Assembly (NCBI GenBank): GCA_041399085.1
Contig: JAWKTM010000008.1
Span: 124,001 to 188,000 of the forward strand
Direction: 5' to 3'
Length of the DNA stretch: 64,000 nt
Source of the DNA: JAWKTM01 sp041399085
GTDB lineage: Bacteria > Planctomycetota > Planctomycetia > Pirellulales > Pirellulaceae
Every line of letters starts with the position of its first letter. Position 1 is the stretch's first letter. This document shows positions 63,573-64,000 of this stretch, one piece after another. The notes under the pieces were generated by a model. It was not told where the DNA came from, did no database searches, and saw nothing but the letters and a program-made list of their open reading frames with translations. The position numbers and the translations under genes were made by a program.

Positions 63573-64000
63573 TGTCCGAATGGCTTCCCCACGTCACGGC
63601 CGCGGTCGTTTCGGTATTCGAGCTGCTGGCGCTGCTGACCGCCGTGCACGCCGTGATGCAAAATCGCACGGCCCAAGGCGCTACGGCTTGGGTCATCTCG
63701 CTCGTTACGTTTCCCATCGTCTCATTGCCGCTGTACTGGCTGTTTGGGCGAGGCAAGTTCCAGGGATACGTGAATCTTCGGCGAGCAGGCGACCGGGAGC
63801 TGCGCGAGATCGTTCGCAAGCTGTTGCAGTACGCTCCGCAATTCGTCGTGAAAGCCGGTGGGGCTCGCACGGAATTCGACGCCGTGAATCGGCTCATTTC
63901 CATGCCGTTCACGCGCGCGAACGACGCTCGGTTGCTGATCGACGGCGAAGCGGCGTTCGGAGCGATGTTGGATGCGATTGACCGGGCGAGCGACTACGTG
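63573..64000 (+). CDS. cls: Cardiolipin synthase, N-terminal part
   Basis: A frame opens at ATG 63573 and runs past the window edge for 142 codons. It encodes VFELLALLTAVHAVMQNRTAQGATAWVISLVTFPIVSLPLYWLFGRGKFQGYV, the PLDc_N two-helix segment characteristic of bacterial cardiolipin synthases and related phospholipase D transferases. This is followed by AVNRLISMPFTRANDARLLIDGEAAFGAMLDAIDRASDYV, the start of the first PLD domain. The HKD catalytic motifs lie beyond the edge. The enzyme makes cardiolipin from phosphatidylglycerol at the inner membrane. The preceding spacer (63336-63572) shows no gene. Confidence 0.9.

Overview
This window most likely comes from a member of the Planctomycetota, probably of the Pirellulales type. 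Evidence for this includes two DUF1559 (prepilin-like, SBP_bac_10) proteins, a YTV-repeat cysteine-rich secreted protein, a GCEPAC-repeat cysteine-rich protein and an ECF-like sigma factor. Also consistent are a zinc-ribbon Ser/Thr kinase with many membrane helices, a secreted DUF1080 protein, a PmoA/DUF6807 protein, several secreted oxidoreductases, a DUF2306 protein and an N-terminal NPYEPP protein. Menaquinone appears to be made by the futalosine route (mqnA, mqnC). One tRNA gene (Gln, anticodon TTG) is present. No rRNA, phage, insertion sequence or CRISPR array was recognised.

Layout. 0-8.4 kb: mostly minus-strand metabolic genes (esterase, SDR and RraA-like pair, RlmI-like methyltransferase, orphan RegA-type regulator, mqnC, mqnA, pseudouridine synthase), with a lone Flp pilin. 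8.6-16.2 kb: Gfo/Idh/MocA oxidoreductase, ECF sigma factor, two intergenic repeat blocks, an NHL-type propeller, Rex, tRNA-Gln and a barrel-like envelope protein. 16.2-22.7 kb: DUF1559, a His/Cys-rich small protein, DinB, the PmoA-like protein, the YTV protein and a secreted hypothetical. 23.0-30.1 kb: a 1724-residue CheB-CheR-PAS-kinase-receiver hybrid and a secreted FAD oxidoreductase. 30.2-39.2 kb: four consecutive plus-strand genes for caspase-fold (clan CD) proteins, namely two tandem DUF4384-caspase paralogues, an eroded TPR-CHAT gene and a caspase fused to a CsgG/LpoB-like region. 39.2-43.4 kb: DUF58 and MoxR, an orphan HPt protein, the GCEPAC protein and a Uma2-family protein. 43.4-48.3 kb: a ketosynthase-ACP-FAD oxidoreductase set, a membrane protein and an M28 peptidase. 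48.7-51.8 kb: an atypical response regulator, fxsA and a duplicated cyanophycinase-like protein. 51.8-55.1 kb: three repeat families around a disrupted SASA esterase. 55.2-64 kb: Ser/Thr kinase, DUF1080, a HEAT-repeat pair, DUF2306, DUF1559 and the start of a cardiolipin synthase.

About a dozen recognisable genes are broken by one- or two-base indels, many next to short homopolymers, while others of 3-5 kb are completely open. The pattern looks more like local consensus error than biological decay, except in the TPR part of the CHAT gene, which is disrupted far more densely. Frameshifted genes are given as one span, with the approximate breakpoints.

The two most interesting regions are the exported caspase-fold cluster (30.2-39.2 kb) and a 21-bp repeat array (12.43-12.93 kb) whose units flip orientation in the middle, giving a large two-armed inverted structure.
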